DNA from: Pseudorhodobacter antarcticus
GTDB taxonomy: Bacteria; Pseudomonadota; Alphaproteobacteria; Rhodobacterales; Rhodobacteraceae
Length of the DNA stretch: 8,012 nt
Assembly: GCA_945861995.1 (NCBI GenBank)
Contig: CAMAWZ010000103.1
Coordinates: forward strand, 1 to 8,012
Direction: 5' to 3'
In this document: positions 1 to 5,889 of the stretch, piece after piece
How positions within the stretch are numbered: the stretch's first letter is position 1
Layout: each line of letters begins with the position of its first letter
Translations under genes and position numbers: made by a program
Notes under the pieces: model-generated
The model's input: the letters and a program-made list of their open reading frames with translations, nothing else
Database searches by the model: none
What the model was told of the DNA's origin: nothing

Positions 1-82
1 AGCTGCGCGGCACTTTTTTTCACAACAGCATCACGCCCGCGCGATGCGACTTCACAAGCAGATGATCGTGCTGAAACATCCC

Positions 83-111
83 TTGCTGATGCCCCGCAGG
101 CGGATCATCTT
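83..111 (+). promoter_or_regulatory. Candidate heat-shock-type promoter of the DegP gene
   Basis: TTGCTG at 83-88 and CATCTT at 106-111 are separated by 17 bases. The second hexamer differs at one place from the TATNTT-like -10 element I recall for RpoH-dependent promoters of Rhodobacter, and the gene it would serve is a classic envelope-stress protease. It would leave a 5' leader of about 45 bases before the GTG start. Hexamers this loose occur often by chance, so this is only a candidate. I see no convincing gene end in the rest of 1-163. Confidence 0.3.
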
Positions 112-163
112 CCCCCAGACGCAGCATCCTGCGCCAAGACTTTAGCACTTCAGGAGATCCGCC

Positions 164-1663
164 GTGCGCACTCTTTCTCTTTCCTATTTTGCACCCATTC
201 GCGGCCTTGCCACAGCGCGGGCCGCCAGCCGCGCAGCCGCCCTTGCCCTGGGCCTTGGCCTTGCGGCATCTGTGCTGCCTGCCACATCCGCCCTTGCCTT
301 GGGCGCGCCTGACAGCTTTGCCGATCTGGCCGAAAAGATCAGCCCATCTGTGGTCAATATCACCACCTCGTCTCTTGTTGCTACCCCAACCAGCGATGCC
401 CCCATGGTTCCAGAAGGATCGCCTTTTGAAGATTTCTTCAAAGATTTCATGGATCGCAACGGCCAAGGCGGCGATGACCGCCAGCAGCGTTCCGAAGCGT
501 TGGGGTCAGGCTTTGTTATTTCAAATGACGGCTATATCGTGACCAACAACCACGTCATCGAAGGTGCCGATGAAATCAATATCGAATTTTTCGATGGCAA
601 ACGGCTTGCCGCCAAACTGGTTGGCACCGATCCCAAAACCGATATTGCCGTGCTAAAAGTCGAGGCTGCCGATTTGCCCTTTGTGGCCTTTGGCAACAGC
701 GATGAGATGCGCGTGGGCGATTGGGTGATGGCCATGGGCAACCCGCTGGGGCAGGGATTTTCCGTCTCTGCTGGTATCGTTTCTGCCCGCGGGCGCGAGT
801 TGTCGGGCACTTATGACGACTTTTTGCAAACCGATGCGGCCATCAACAAAGGCAACTCGGGCGGCCCCTTGTTCAACCTTGATGGCGATGTCATTGGCGT
901 GAATACCGCCATTCTGTCACCCTCGGGCGGATCGATTGGTATTGGCTTTTCTATGGCCTCTAATGTGGTCACCAAAGTCGTCGATCAGCTGCGCGAATTT
1001 GGCGAAACACGGCGTGGTTGGCTGGGCGTGAAAATTCAAGACGTCACCCCCGATGTGGCCGAAGCGATGGGCCTGTCGGTCAGCGCGGGCGCGCTGATTA
1101 CCGATGTACCTGCGGGGCCTGCCTTGGATGCAGGGCTGCTGGCGGGCGATGTGATCACCACCTTTAACGGGCAAGACATCACCGATGTGCGCGATTTAAC
1201 CCGCACCGTGGCCGACAGCCCCATTGGCGAAGATGTGCCCGTGGTGGTGCTGCGGGACGGCGATGAAATGACGATCCCCGTCAAATTGGGCCGCCGTGAA
1301 GAGGCCGAGGCCGCCGAAGCAAAGCCCGCAAATGCCGACGGCAGCGATACCCCTGCCGAGCCAGAGGAATTGGAACTTCTGGGCCTAACCGTGCAGCCCA
1401 TGACCGCTGACATCGCCAAAAGCCTGAACTTGCCTGCGGGCAGCGAAGGACTGGTCGTGATGGGTGTGGATGCAGCATCGGACGCAGGGGCAAAAGGCTT
1501 GGCTGCGGGCGATGTGATTGTCGAGGCAGGCCAGCAAAAAGTGGCCACAGTGACCGATTTTCAGGCCCGCGTGACCGCCGCCCGCGACGAAGGTCGCAAA
1601 TCGATCTTGCTGCTTATACGCCGCGAAGGGAACCCGCGCTTTATCGCCCTGTCTGTGGAATAA
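164..1663 (+). CDS. degP: Periplasmic serine protease of the Do/DegP (HtrA) family
   Basis: This 499-residue protein is an HtrA-family protease and chaperone that degrades or refolds damaged proteins in the periplasm. The N-terminus has a basic stretch followed by an Ala/Leu-rich hydrophobic segment (about residues 20-46), ending in a plausible signal peptidase site near SALA. The trypsin-like domain carries the triad His130 (TNNHVIEGA), Asp160 (DPKTDIAVLKV) and Ser232 (NKGNSGGPLFN). PDZ1 spans about residues 281-370. An acidic, Ala-rich linker follows at about 377-405, and PDZ2 runs to the C-terminus. The length and the two PDZ domains fit DegP/DegQ/MucD rather than the single-PDZ DegS. The GTG start is chosen because AGGAG at 152-156 lies 7 bases before it and the signal peptide follows directly. 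The gene seems to be transcribed alone, ending at the hairpin at 1692-1725. Whether it is the DegP, DegQ or MucD orthologue cannot be told here. Confidence 0.95.
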   Translation: MRTLSLSYFAPIRGLATARAASRAAALALGLGLAASVLPATSALALGAPDSFADLAEKISPSVVNITTSSLVATPTSDAPMVPEGSPFEDFFKDFMDRNGQGGDDRQQRSEALGSGFVISNDGYIVTNNHVIEGADEINIEFFDGKRLAAKLVGTDPKTDIAVLKVEAADLPFVAFGNSDEMRVGDWVMAMGNPLGQGFSVSAGIVSARGRELSGTYDDFLQTDAAINKGNSGGPLFNLDGDVIGVNTAILSPSGGSIGIGFSMASNVVTKVVDQLREFGETRRGWLGVKIQDVTPDVAEAMGLSVSAGALITDVPAGPALDAGLLAGDVITTFNGQDITDVRDLTRTVADSPIGEDVPVVVLRDGDEMTIPVKLGRREEAEAAEAKPANADGSDTPAEPEELELLGLTVQPMTADIAKSLNLPAGSEGLVVMGVDAASDAGAKGLAAGDVIVEAGQQKVATVTDFQARVTAARDEGRKSILLLIRREGNPRFIALSVE

Positions 1664-1691
1664 ATCCCAGCGAACACTGCGCGCGATATTC

Positions 1692-1725
1692 AAAAAGGGC
1701 GGCGGGGCAACCTGCCGCCCTTTTT
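1692..1725. terminator. Bidirectional intrinsic terminator
   Basis: AAAAAGGGCGGC at 1692-1703 is the exact reverse complement of GCCGCCCTTTTT at 1714-1725, giving a 12-bp arm of which seven pairs are G/C. A T-tract follows the stem on the plus strand. The A-tract on the left becomes a U-tract for minus-strand transcripts. It lies between the stop codons of the convergent DegP and lipoprotein genes (1663 and 1726), so it can end both transcripts. Confidence 0.9.
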
Positions 1726-2274
1726 CTATAAATCAGCCGCCACCAGCCCCAATTCCTGCGCCGCTGCCAGCGAAATGACGGGGCTGTCCAGACCACGTTC
1801 GCGTTGAAACTTTTGCAAGGCGGCTAGGGTTTGGGCGTCCCACGCGCCTGTGACGGGGGCAAAAAACCGCCCGCGCGCTTTTAGGGCGCGTTGCAGGCTG
1901 GCCACAAAGCCCACAGTAATTGCATCGGGGCAGGGCGAGGCAAACCACACAACCGCGCGGTCTGATACCATGCGCTGCGCCGTGCGGGTCTGAAACTGCG
2001 CCGCTTGGGTGATGTTGCCCGCGCCATCGCGCCGTTCGGGCAGCACTTGCACCTGTTCGGTGATGGTTTCAATCACGGCGGGGCTGGTATCAGATGCCCA
2101 GCATTTGCCAAGGCTTTGCGGCGGCGTCTCGCCCGCCTTCAGGCGCAAAACTGCAATCTGGCTGCTGGTTTGTGCCAGCCCAACAGGGGGGGCAGATTGG
2201 CAAGACATCAGCGCCAGCACGGCAATAATCGCCGCTGGCTGTCTTGGCCCAAGGTGTCGAAATCTGTTGCCCAT
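1726..2274 (-). CDS. Lipoprotein with C-terminal peptidoglycan-binding domain
   Basis: The 182-residue product has a lipoprotein signal: basic residues near the N-terminus, a hydrophobic run at 13-23, and a lipobox LMSC with Cys25 as the lipidation site. The C-terminal part (about 121-179; SLQRALKARG, VTGAWDAQT, LQKFQRERGLD) has the pattern of the PG_binding_1 three-helix fold, so the protein probably sits in the outer membrane and touches the cell wall. Cys58 and Cys115 could form a disulfide. No catalytic domain is visible. I chose the ATG at 2274 because the lipoprotein signal starts there; the frame stays open upstream, but the added residues would be Arg-rich and spoil the signal. Ribosome binding is weak: a GGG lies about 7 bases before the ATG, and an AGAGGGG lies farther upstream. 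The stop codon abuts the terminator shared with the protease gene. Similar proteins are, as I recall, common in Rhodobacteraceae. Confidence 0.82.
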   Translation of the reverse strand: MGNRFRHLGPRQPAAIIAVLALMSCQSAPPVGLAQTSSQIAVLRLKAGETPPQSLGKCWASDTSPAVIETITEQVQVLPERRDGAGNITQAAQFQTRTAQRMVSDRAVVWFASPCPDAITVGFVASLQRALKARGRFFAPVTGAWDAQTLAALQKFQRERGLDSPVISLAAAQELGLVAADL

Positions 2275-2311
2275 CGCTGCCCATCGACCCCTCTGCGGGG
2301 GTGTTTCGCGT

Positions 2312-2341
2312 CTTATAGCGCAGAAATGGCGCGAATGCCAG
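2312..2341 (-). promoter_or_regulatory. Candidate promoter of the lipoprotein gene
   Basis: Read on the minus strand, CTGGCA (2341-2336) and TATAAG (2317-2312) are spaced by 18 bases, with 4 of 6 and 5 of 6 matches to the sigma70 consensus. It lies between the stop of the OB-fold gene (2352) and the lipoprotein start (2274). This suggests the lipoprotein gene need not depend on the SOS promoter upstream, although read-through is possible. Confidence 0.4.
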
Positions 2342-2351
2342 CGTTTCAAAG

Positions 2352-2771
2352 TTACGGCTGATCGGCCGCGCGCACGCCGTCGGGGGCAAACCCTTGGGTC
2401 AGCAGGCGGTCCAGCATGTAGGATATATCTTCGATCTGCTCGGCCACGATATGCACCACGTTACAGTCGCGCTGCAACCGCCCCGTTACGCGCAAAAGCC
2501 GCCCCGCAATCACCGCGCGGCGAAATTTTTCATAGGTTTGCGCCCAGACCACCACATTAGCGGTGCCTGTTTCATCCTCCAGCGTCAGAAAGATAACCCC
2601 CTTCGCCGTGCCGGGGCGTTGGCGCACCAAAACCAGACCTGCAACGCAGACCTTTGCCCCCACGCGCGGCTCGACCAGCCGCTCGGCGGGCAGGGCCGCA
2701 GGCGGGCGCGGCCATGTGTCGGGCGCAGGGGTTTGCGCCATCCAATCGGGGGTGGGGCGGATCAGAGTCAT
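2352..2771 (-). CDS. Stand-alone OB-fold protein derived from the C-terminus of DnaE2 (error-prone DNA polymerase)
   Basis: Residues 28-125 match, from memory of the family, the region near the C-terminus of DnaE2, the error-prone polymerase of the SOS-induced ImuA-ImuB-DnaE2 cassette. Clear marks are VAGLVLVRQRPGTAKG (43-58), LEDETGTANVVVW (64-76) and GRLLRVTGRLQR (90-101), typical of the OB-fold nucleic-acid-binding domain. A full DnaE2 has over 1,000 residues; this product has 139. The PHP, palm, fingers and helix-hairpin-helix parts are absent, and no imuA or imuB lies beside it. The usual extreme C-terminus of DnaE2 also seems replaced. The ATG at 2771 is favoured because the predicted transcription start falls on it, making a leaderless message. 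No Shine-Dalgarno fits, as the LexA box fills positions -3 to -17. The frame also stays open upstream to 2852. It could be a deletion remnant or a functional SOS-induced single-strand-binding accessory; the intact frame favours the latter, without proof. Confidence 0.78.
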   Translation of the reverse strand: MTLIRPTPDWMAQTPAPDTWPRPPAALPAERLVEPRVGAKVCVAGLVLVRQRPGTAKGVIFLTLEDETGTANVVVWAQTYEKFRRAVIAGRLLRVTGRLQRDCNVVHIVAEQIEDISYMLDRLLTQGFAPDGVRAADQP

Positions 2772-2773
2772 AA

Positions 2774-2788
2774 GAACAAATATAGAAC
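2774..2788 (-). promoter_or_regulatory. LexA (SOS) operator, alphaproteobacterial type
   Basis: On the minus strand the sequence is GTTC-TATATTT-GTTC, a perfect match to the GTTC-N7-GTTC direct repeat recognised by LexA in alphaproteobacteria. It covers the -10 hexamer of the promoter at 2779-2806 and ends two bases before the ATG of the DnaE2-like OB-fold gene, so bound LexA would block RNA polymerase directly. The repeat has eight fixed bases and could arise by chance somewhere in a genome, but its position on the promoter of a DnaE2-derived gene makes a real site likely. Confidence 0.85.
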
Positions 2789-2806
2789 ATTTTCCGCCAT
2801 TTGCAA
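2779..2806 (-). promoter_or_regulatory. Sigma70-like promoter of the OB-fold gene
   Basis: On the minus strand TTGCAA (2806-2801) and TATATT (2784-2779) are spaced by 16 bases. They match TTGACA at 5 of 6 positions and TATAAT at 5 of 6. Initiation 7-8 bases downstream of the -10 element would fall at 2772-2771, on the A of the ATG, which predicts a leaderless mRNA. Confidence 0.65.
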
Positions 2807-2843
2807 GGGCAGCGCGGGCTGCCCCTATGGCTTGCTGTAGGGA

Positions 2844-2865
2844 CGGATGCAATACGGATGCAATA
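2844..2865. repeat. Tandem duplicate of an 11-bp unit
   Basis: CGGATGCAATA occurs twice without a gap (2844-2854 and 2855-2865) and the first two bases of a third copy follow. A related CCATACGC lies at 2883-2890. The period is about one turn of the helix, so both copies face the same side of the DNA. It lies in the divergent intergenic region (2772-2964) between the SOS-controlled OB-fold gene and the ferredoxin gene. It could be a regulator site or a simple slippage duplication. Confidence 0.6.
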
Positions 2866-2964
2866 CGCGCCCCAGACGCGCGCCATACGCATTTTCTTCA
2901 ATCTGCACTGGAAATTGCCGCGCGCTTGTCGTATCACGCCGCAAACACCGAAAAGGGCATGACC

Positions 2965-3288
2965 ATGGCAAAAATCACCTACATCGAGTTTGGCGGCAAA
3001 GAACACATCATCGACGTGGCCAATGGCATGACAGTCATGGAAGGCGCGCGCGACAATGGCGTGCGCGGCATCGAGGCCGATTGCGGCGGGGCCTGCGCTT
3101 GTTCGACCTGCCATGTTTATGTAGATGAAGCATGGGTTTCGCGCCTGCCGAAAAAGGACGCGATGGAAGAAGATATGCTGGATTTCGCCTATCAGCCCGA
3201 TGCGGCCCGCTCGCGCCTGACCTGCCAGATCAAGGTCAGCGATGCGCTGGACGGGCTGCGCGTGTATATGCCTGAAAAGCAAATCTAA
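2965..3288 (+). CDS. 2Fe-2S ferredoxin, adrenodoxin/putidaredoxin type
   Basis: The 107-residue product is a small soluble electron carrier of the vertebrate-type/putidaredoxin class. The cluster ligands are Cys40, Cys46 and Cys49 (C-x5-C-x2-C) and Cys87 (SRLTCQI), almost exactly the positions known in putidaredoxin (39, 45, 48, 86). The extra Cys44 is not a ligand. The acidic helix EEDMLDFA (68-75) corresponds to the partner-binding region of the family. The second of two near ATGs (2965) is chosen because GGG at 2955-2957 lies 7 bases before it but only 1 base before the ATG at 2959; the product would gain just two residues from the earlier one. Possible partners are a ferredoxin reductase with a P450, or iron-sulfur assembly; none is encoded here. 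The absence of isc or hsc neighbours argues mildly against the Isc ferredoxin. It resembles ferredoxin VI of Rhodobacter capsulatus. No clear promoter is visible in 2772-2964 on this strand. Confidence 0.93.
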   Translation: MAKITYIEFGGKEHIIDVANGMTVMEGARDNGVRGIEADCGGACACSTCHVYVDEAWVSRLPKKDAMEEDMLDFAYQPDAARSRLTCQIKVSDALDGLRVYMPEKQI

Positions 3289-3320
3289 ACAAGGGCGTAT
3301 AGGCAGGTCTTCAGCCCGTC

Positions 3321-3962
3321 CTAAAAGGTTAGGGCCGTGCCATCATAGGTTTCAAAGCACCCCGAATTGTGCAGTGACAGCGCCGAAAAGCGCTGTGCCA
3401 AACCTGTGGCAGATGTTTGCACCGATATGCTGGCTGCCGCCCCGCCCATATCTGTCTGCACCCAGCCTGGGTGATAAATGCCAACAGGGATCCCATCGCG
3501 GGCCAAATCCAATGCCAAATTGCGGCCCAGATTGGCCGCCGCCGCCTTTGACGCGCGGTAGATGTAACTGCCGCCGCTGGTTGACGCGCTGGAACCCATG
3601 ATGGATGAGATGATGGCCAGCTTGCCCCGCGCGGCGCGCAGTTGCGGCAAAAAGGCCTGCACCGTATGAAAAACTCCCGTCACATTGGTGGCAAAACTAT
3701 CGGCCCAAAGCGGCGCGGCATAGCCATTGTCCAAGGCCTCGTTCTTGTCCAAATACACGCCCGCATTGCAAATCAGCAAATCCAGCGGCTGCCCGTTTTG
3801 CGCTGATGCCGCCTGCAAGGATGCGGGGTTGCTTACATCTAGGGCAATCTGCCCAAGCGCGGGCAGGCGCGCGCCCGACAGCACCTGCGCGCCGATTTGT
3901 GTGTAATGCTGCGCCAAGGCCAGCCCAATGCCACGATTGGCTCCTGTGATCAAACCTCGCAT
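3321..3962 (-). CDS. Short-chain dehydrogenase/reductase (classical SDR)
   Basis: The 213-residue product is an NAD(P)-dependent oxidoreductase of the classical SDR family. Visible motifs are the Rossmann glycine motif TGANRGIG (6-13), NAG (66-68), the catalytic Ser in IISSIMGS (119/120), YRASK (Tyr135, Lys139) and HPGWVQTDMGG (164-174), which closes the active site. Arg10 in the glycine motif suggests, weakly, a preference for NADP(H). It is shorter than the usual 240-260 residues because the segment after the first beta-alpha unit is reduced, as in the C-factor/sniffer-like branch. The substrate cannot be inferred. The ATG at 3962 shares a base with the TGA of the upstream DUF1178 gene (TGATG), so translation is probably coupled. 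A TTG one codon earlier is possible but less likely. The gene converges on the ferredoxin gene with only 32 bases between the stops and no convincing terminator. Confidence 0.9.
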   Translation of the reverse strand: MRGLITGANRGIGLALAQHYTQIGAQVLSGARLPALGQIALDVSNPASLQAASAQNGQPLDLLICNAGVYLDKNEALDNGYAAPLWADSFATNVTGVFHTVQAFLPQLRAARGKLAIISSIMGSSASTSGGSYIYRASKAAAANLGRNLALDLARDGIPVGIYHPGWVQTDMGGAAASISVQTSATGLAQRFSALSLHNSGCFETYDGTALTF

Positions 3963-4387
3963 CAATTCACCTTTGCACGGGGCATAAAGGGCAGGGGGGC
4001 GACGGGAATGCCGTCGTCTAGCAGGGCGCGCGCCTCGTCCGCTTTCGCCTCGCCGTAAATGGCGCGGGTGGGCGCTTCGCCCAGATGGATTTTGCGCGCT
4101 TCGGCCGCGAAATTCATGCCGACATAATCGGAATTCGCCTCGATCATCTGGCGCATCTGCGCCATGGCTTGTTCAACATCGGTTTGGGGTTGGGTCAGGG
4201 GCGCAGGCGCTTCATCGTTGGCTTTGCTGGCAATGGCAGGGGCCATCAGACCCTTGCCAACCTGCCCGTCACCGCAGATCGGGCAGGCCAAATGACCCGC
4301 CTGCGCCAAAGCATCGAAAGCTTGTGACGAAGTGAACCAACTTTCAAAACTGTGATCCCTGCCGCAGCGCAAGGTGAAACAAATCAT
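3962..4387 (-). CDS. DUF1178 family protein, probable zinc-binding
   Basis: The 141-residue product has the family's hallmark N-terminus: MICFTLRCGRDHSFESWF (1-18), then SSQAFD and CPICG (35-39). Cys3, Cys8, His12, Cys35 and Cys38 are arranged like a zinc ribbon, so metal binding is likely, but no biochemical role is established to my knowledge. The segment KGLMAP (45-50) is also typical. An Ala/Pro-rich linker (about 54-68) leads to a conserved C-terminal part with MNFAAEARKIHLGEAPTRAIYG (92-113), in which His101 and Arg108 stand out. A GGGA lies about 9 bases upstream of the ATG. The stop overlaps the start of the SDR gene, so the two are co-translated. The NUDIX gene is 64 bases upstream on the same strand and may share a transcript. 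Confidence 0.9.
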   Translation of the reverse strand: MICFTLRCGRDHSFESWFTSSQAFDALAQAGHLACPICGDGQVGKGLMAPAIASKANDEAPAPLTQPQTDVEQAMAQMRQMIEANSDYVGMNFAAEARKIHLGEAPTRAIYGEAKADEARALLDDGIPVAPLPFMPRAKVN

Positions 4388-4415
4388 CTGAAATTCCCAA
4401 CACTCTAAGGCTATG

Positions 4416-4443
4416 AATGTAGGCGTTTTTGGCCCCGCCGCAA
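4416..4443 (-). promoter_or_regulatory. Candidate promoter of the DUF1178-SDR pair
   Basis: On the minus strand TTGCGG (4443-4438) and TACATT (4421-4416) are spaced by 16 bases, 3 of 6 and 4 of 6 consensus matches. It lies in the 64-base gap after the NUDIX stop codon. It is weak, and the genes may simply be read from a promoter upstream of the NUDIX gene. Confidence 0.3.
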
Positions 4444-4451
4444 GCCCTGCC

Positions 4452-4919
4452 TTAACTGCCCAATTGCGCGCTGGCCGTCAAAATCAAATCGGCCAATGCG
4501 GGCTCATGCACCGCTTTGGCGGCCTTGCGCGCAGAAAACCATTTGCGGCGGCGTTCTTTGCGTTCGGGAAATTTCGGTTCTAGTCGCGCCACGCGCAGCG
4601 GATACACCGTCACTTCGCAGCGCTGAGTGGGTTTGGAAGGGTGCTGCTTATCATATTGAAAACGGCCAAGGTTTTGGTCTGAAATGGCCCCGTGCACCCC
4701 TGCCTCTTCCCAGGCTTCAACTGCGGCGGCCTCACTGGCGGTGCGCCCATCCATTGGCCAGCCTTTTGGCAAAACCCAGCGCCCCGTATCGCGGCTGGTG
4801 ATCAGCAATACCTCGATCTGCCCGCGCTTTTTGCGCCAACACAGGGCCGCGATCTGCGGGCGGATTTGTTCGACAGGTGGCACTGCCGCCCCCAAAAGGT
4901 TGCGCGGTAACAGGGTCAT
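4452..4919 (-). CDS. NUDIX hydrolase
   Basis: The 155-residue product has the NUDIX fold that cleaves nucleoside diphosphates linked to another group, using a divalent metal. The box lies at about 53-75, after TGRWVLPKGWPMDGR; its metal-binding core is EAWEEAGV (68-75). Compared with the canonical G-x5-E-x7-REUxEExGU, the first Glu is replaced by Arg59 and the Arg before the core by Val67. I recall the same kind of PKGWPM box in a common alphaproteobacterial subfamily, so this is a subfamily trait, not decay. That subfamily resembles diphosphoinositol/diadenosine polyphosphate hydrolases, but the substrate is unknown. The C-terminal third is rich in Arg/Lys (FPERKERRRKWF, 118-129). The ATG at 4919 is chosen because homologous-looking sequence starts shortly after it and a GAGAG lies 8 bases upstream. 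The frame stays open farther, to a TTG at 4970. The upstream 111 bases hold no clear promoter. Confidence 0.88.
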   Translation of the reverse strand: MTLLPRNLLGAAVPPVEQIRPQIAALCWRKKRGQIEVLLITSRDTGRWVLPKGWPMDGRTASEAAAVEAWEEAGVHGAISDQNLGRFQYDKQHPSKPTQRCEVTVYPLRVARLEPKFPERKERRRKWFSARKAAKAVHEPALADLILTASAQLGS

Positions 4920-5030
4920 TCGAATGCTCTCATTTTGGCACAATGTCGCGCCAATGTCGGGGGGATACAATTTTATGCTGAACTATTTGTGACTATATGT
5001 CGTAAAACGCAGTGCGGCTGAAATCAAAGT

Positions 5031-5864
5031 CTAAACGGCATCCCAAAACCGTGCGGGAATTTCTACCACAGGATCGCCTTTGATCATTTGCGGTTTGTTC
5101 CACGCATAGATCGGGCGGCGCCATGTGAGCAGGCGGCGGGCGGTTGCGAAAAAGCCATCGCCATCAATAGGGGTTGATTTTTTCATCAGATCAAACAGCG
5201 CATAACGCCGCGCGATATGGGCCGTCCAGCCCACTGATGTTGCATCACGATCCCCATTGCGCGCCGCCGAGAACGCCAGATCGACCGATCCGAAATGGAA
5301 CATGAACAAGTTTGGATCAATGTGAAAATTGCGCCCTTTGATGCGGTGGTGCCCCGCCCCCCAGCGCAGGGGTTTCGTGATAATGTTGGGCTTGGTATAG
5401 CGGGCCGAGACCAGCGCAAAGTGCCGCTGCGCCAAAAAGCCCTTGGTCAAATCCAGTTCCGCCTCGCGGTCAACGTGCTGGATCACATCAAGCCCCAGCG
5501 CCGAAACCGAAGATGGCAAGTCTTTACTGGACAAATAGTCGTGCAAGGTCACGCCCAAATTCGGGTCAACGACAATAAATTCGTCCACGTCCATGGCGAT
5601 AACAATGTCATAGCTGGCAAACAGGGCGGCGGCGAAATTTGAGGAGGCTTTGGCGCGGAACTTCTCGCCGATGATCACGCTGCGGGGGATGTTCGGCAGT
5701 TGGATTGTGTTTACCGCGCGCGCCTCGATGGGGATGGTTTGGTCATGCCCGTCAAAGATGACAAACAGGTTTTGCATCCCGAAAATGCCGACGTAATAGG
5801 CAATCCAGCGCGTTAGAAACAGGGTGTCATTGCGCACCGTTGTCATAATTGCCACGCGCTTCAT
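5031..5864 (-). CDS. Glycosyltransferase family 2-like protein
   Basis: The 277-residue product begins KRVAIMTTVRNDTLFLTRWIAYY (2-24), the start of the GT-A type nucleotide-sugar fold seen in the Glyco_tranf_2_4 group. The metal-binding DxD motif is MDVDEF (Asp92, Asp94). A His-rich segment GHHRIKGRNFH (171-181) and FMFHFGS (187-193) follow, as expected of the acceptor half in this group. There is no signal peptide or membrane segment, so it is cytoplasmic and probably decorates a surface polysaccharide; donor and acceptor cannot be told. The ATG at 5864 is chosen because AAGGA sits 7 bases upstream; an earlier start at 5921 would overlap the DUF6476 gene and add unlike residues. It lies 53 bases downstream of the DUF6476 gene on the same strand, with a hairpin between. 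No other polysaccharide genes are near, so it stands alone as a surface-glycan gene in a housekeeping region. Confidence 0.85.
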   Translation of the reverse strand: MKRVAIMTTVRNDTLFLTRWIAYYVGIFGMQNLFVIFDGHDQTIPIEARAVNTIQLPNIPRSVIIGEKFRAKASSNFAAALFASYDIVIAMDVDEFIVVDPNLGVTLHDYLSSKDLPSSVSALGLDVIQHVDREAELDLTKGFLAQRHFALVSARYTKPNIITKPLRWGAGHHRIKGRNFHIDPNLFMFHFGSVDLAFSAARNGDRDATSVGWTAHIARRYALFDLMKKSTPIDGDGFFATARRLLTWRRPIYAWNKPQMIKGDPVVEIPARFWDAV

Positions 5865-5889
5865 TGACGTATCCTTTGCAGCTGTCCCA

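Noticed and set aside
20..130. Minus-strand open frame ending near 20 and open plus-strand frames through 1-163, as a possible small gene or a gene end upstream of degP
   Set aside because: The minus frame overlaps the protease signal peptide region, has no ribosome binding site and no recognisable family. The plus frames give no recognisable C-terminus. I could not match the expected HflC or DUF2065 neighbours.
1036..1548. 170-residue minus-strand open frame inside the DegP gene
   Set aside because: It is antisense to well-conserved PDZ-domain coding sequence and has the Ser/Ala/Pro-rich composition typical of shadow frames in G+C-rich genes.
2286..2296. Short CCCC/GGGG hairpin in the leader of the lipoprotein gene as a riboswitch or terminator
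   Set aside because: The stem is only four to five pairs, has no U-tract and no conserved aptamer-like features. It may affect ribosome access, but nothing supports a specific call.
2563..2964. Long N-terminal extension of the ferredoxin frame upstream of 2965
   Set aside because: The extension runs antisense through the OB-fold gene and its promoter. Ferredoxins of this class start at the MAKITYIEF position, where a ribosome binding site is present.
3289..3320. Possible terminator between the convergent ferredoxin and SDR genes
   Set aside because: Only a GGGC/GCCC pairing with a loop of about 15 bases and no T-tract is visible, which is too weak to call.
4497..4580. Degenerate NUDIX box taken as a sign of an inactive enzyme
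   Set aside because: The core glutamates EAWEEAG are intact, and the PKGWPM-type box with altered first Glu and Arg is, as I recall, common to a whole subfamily.
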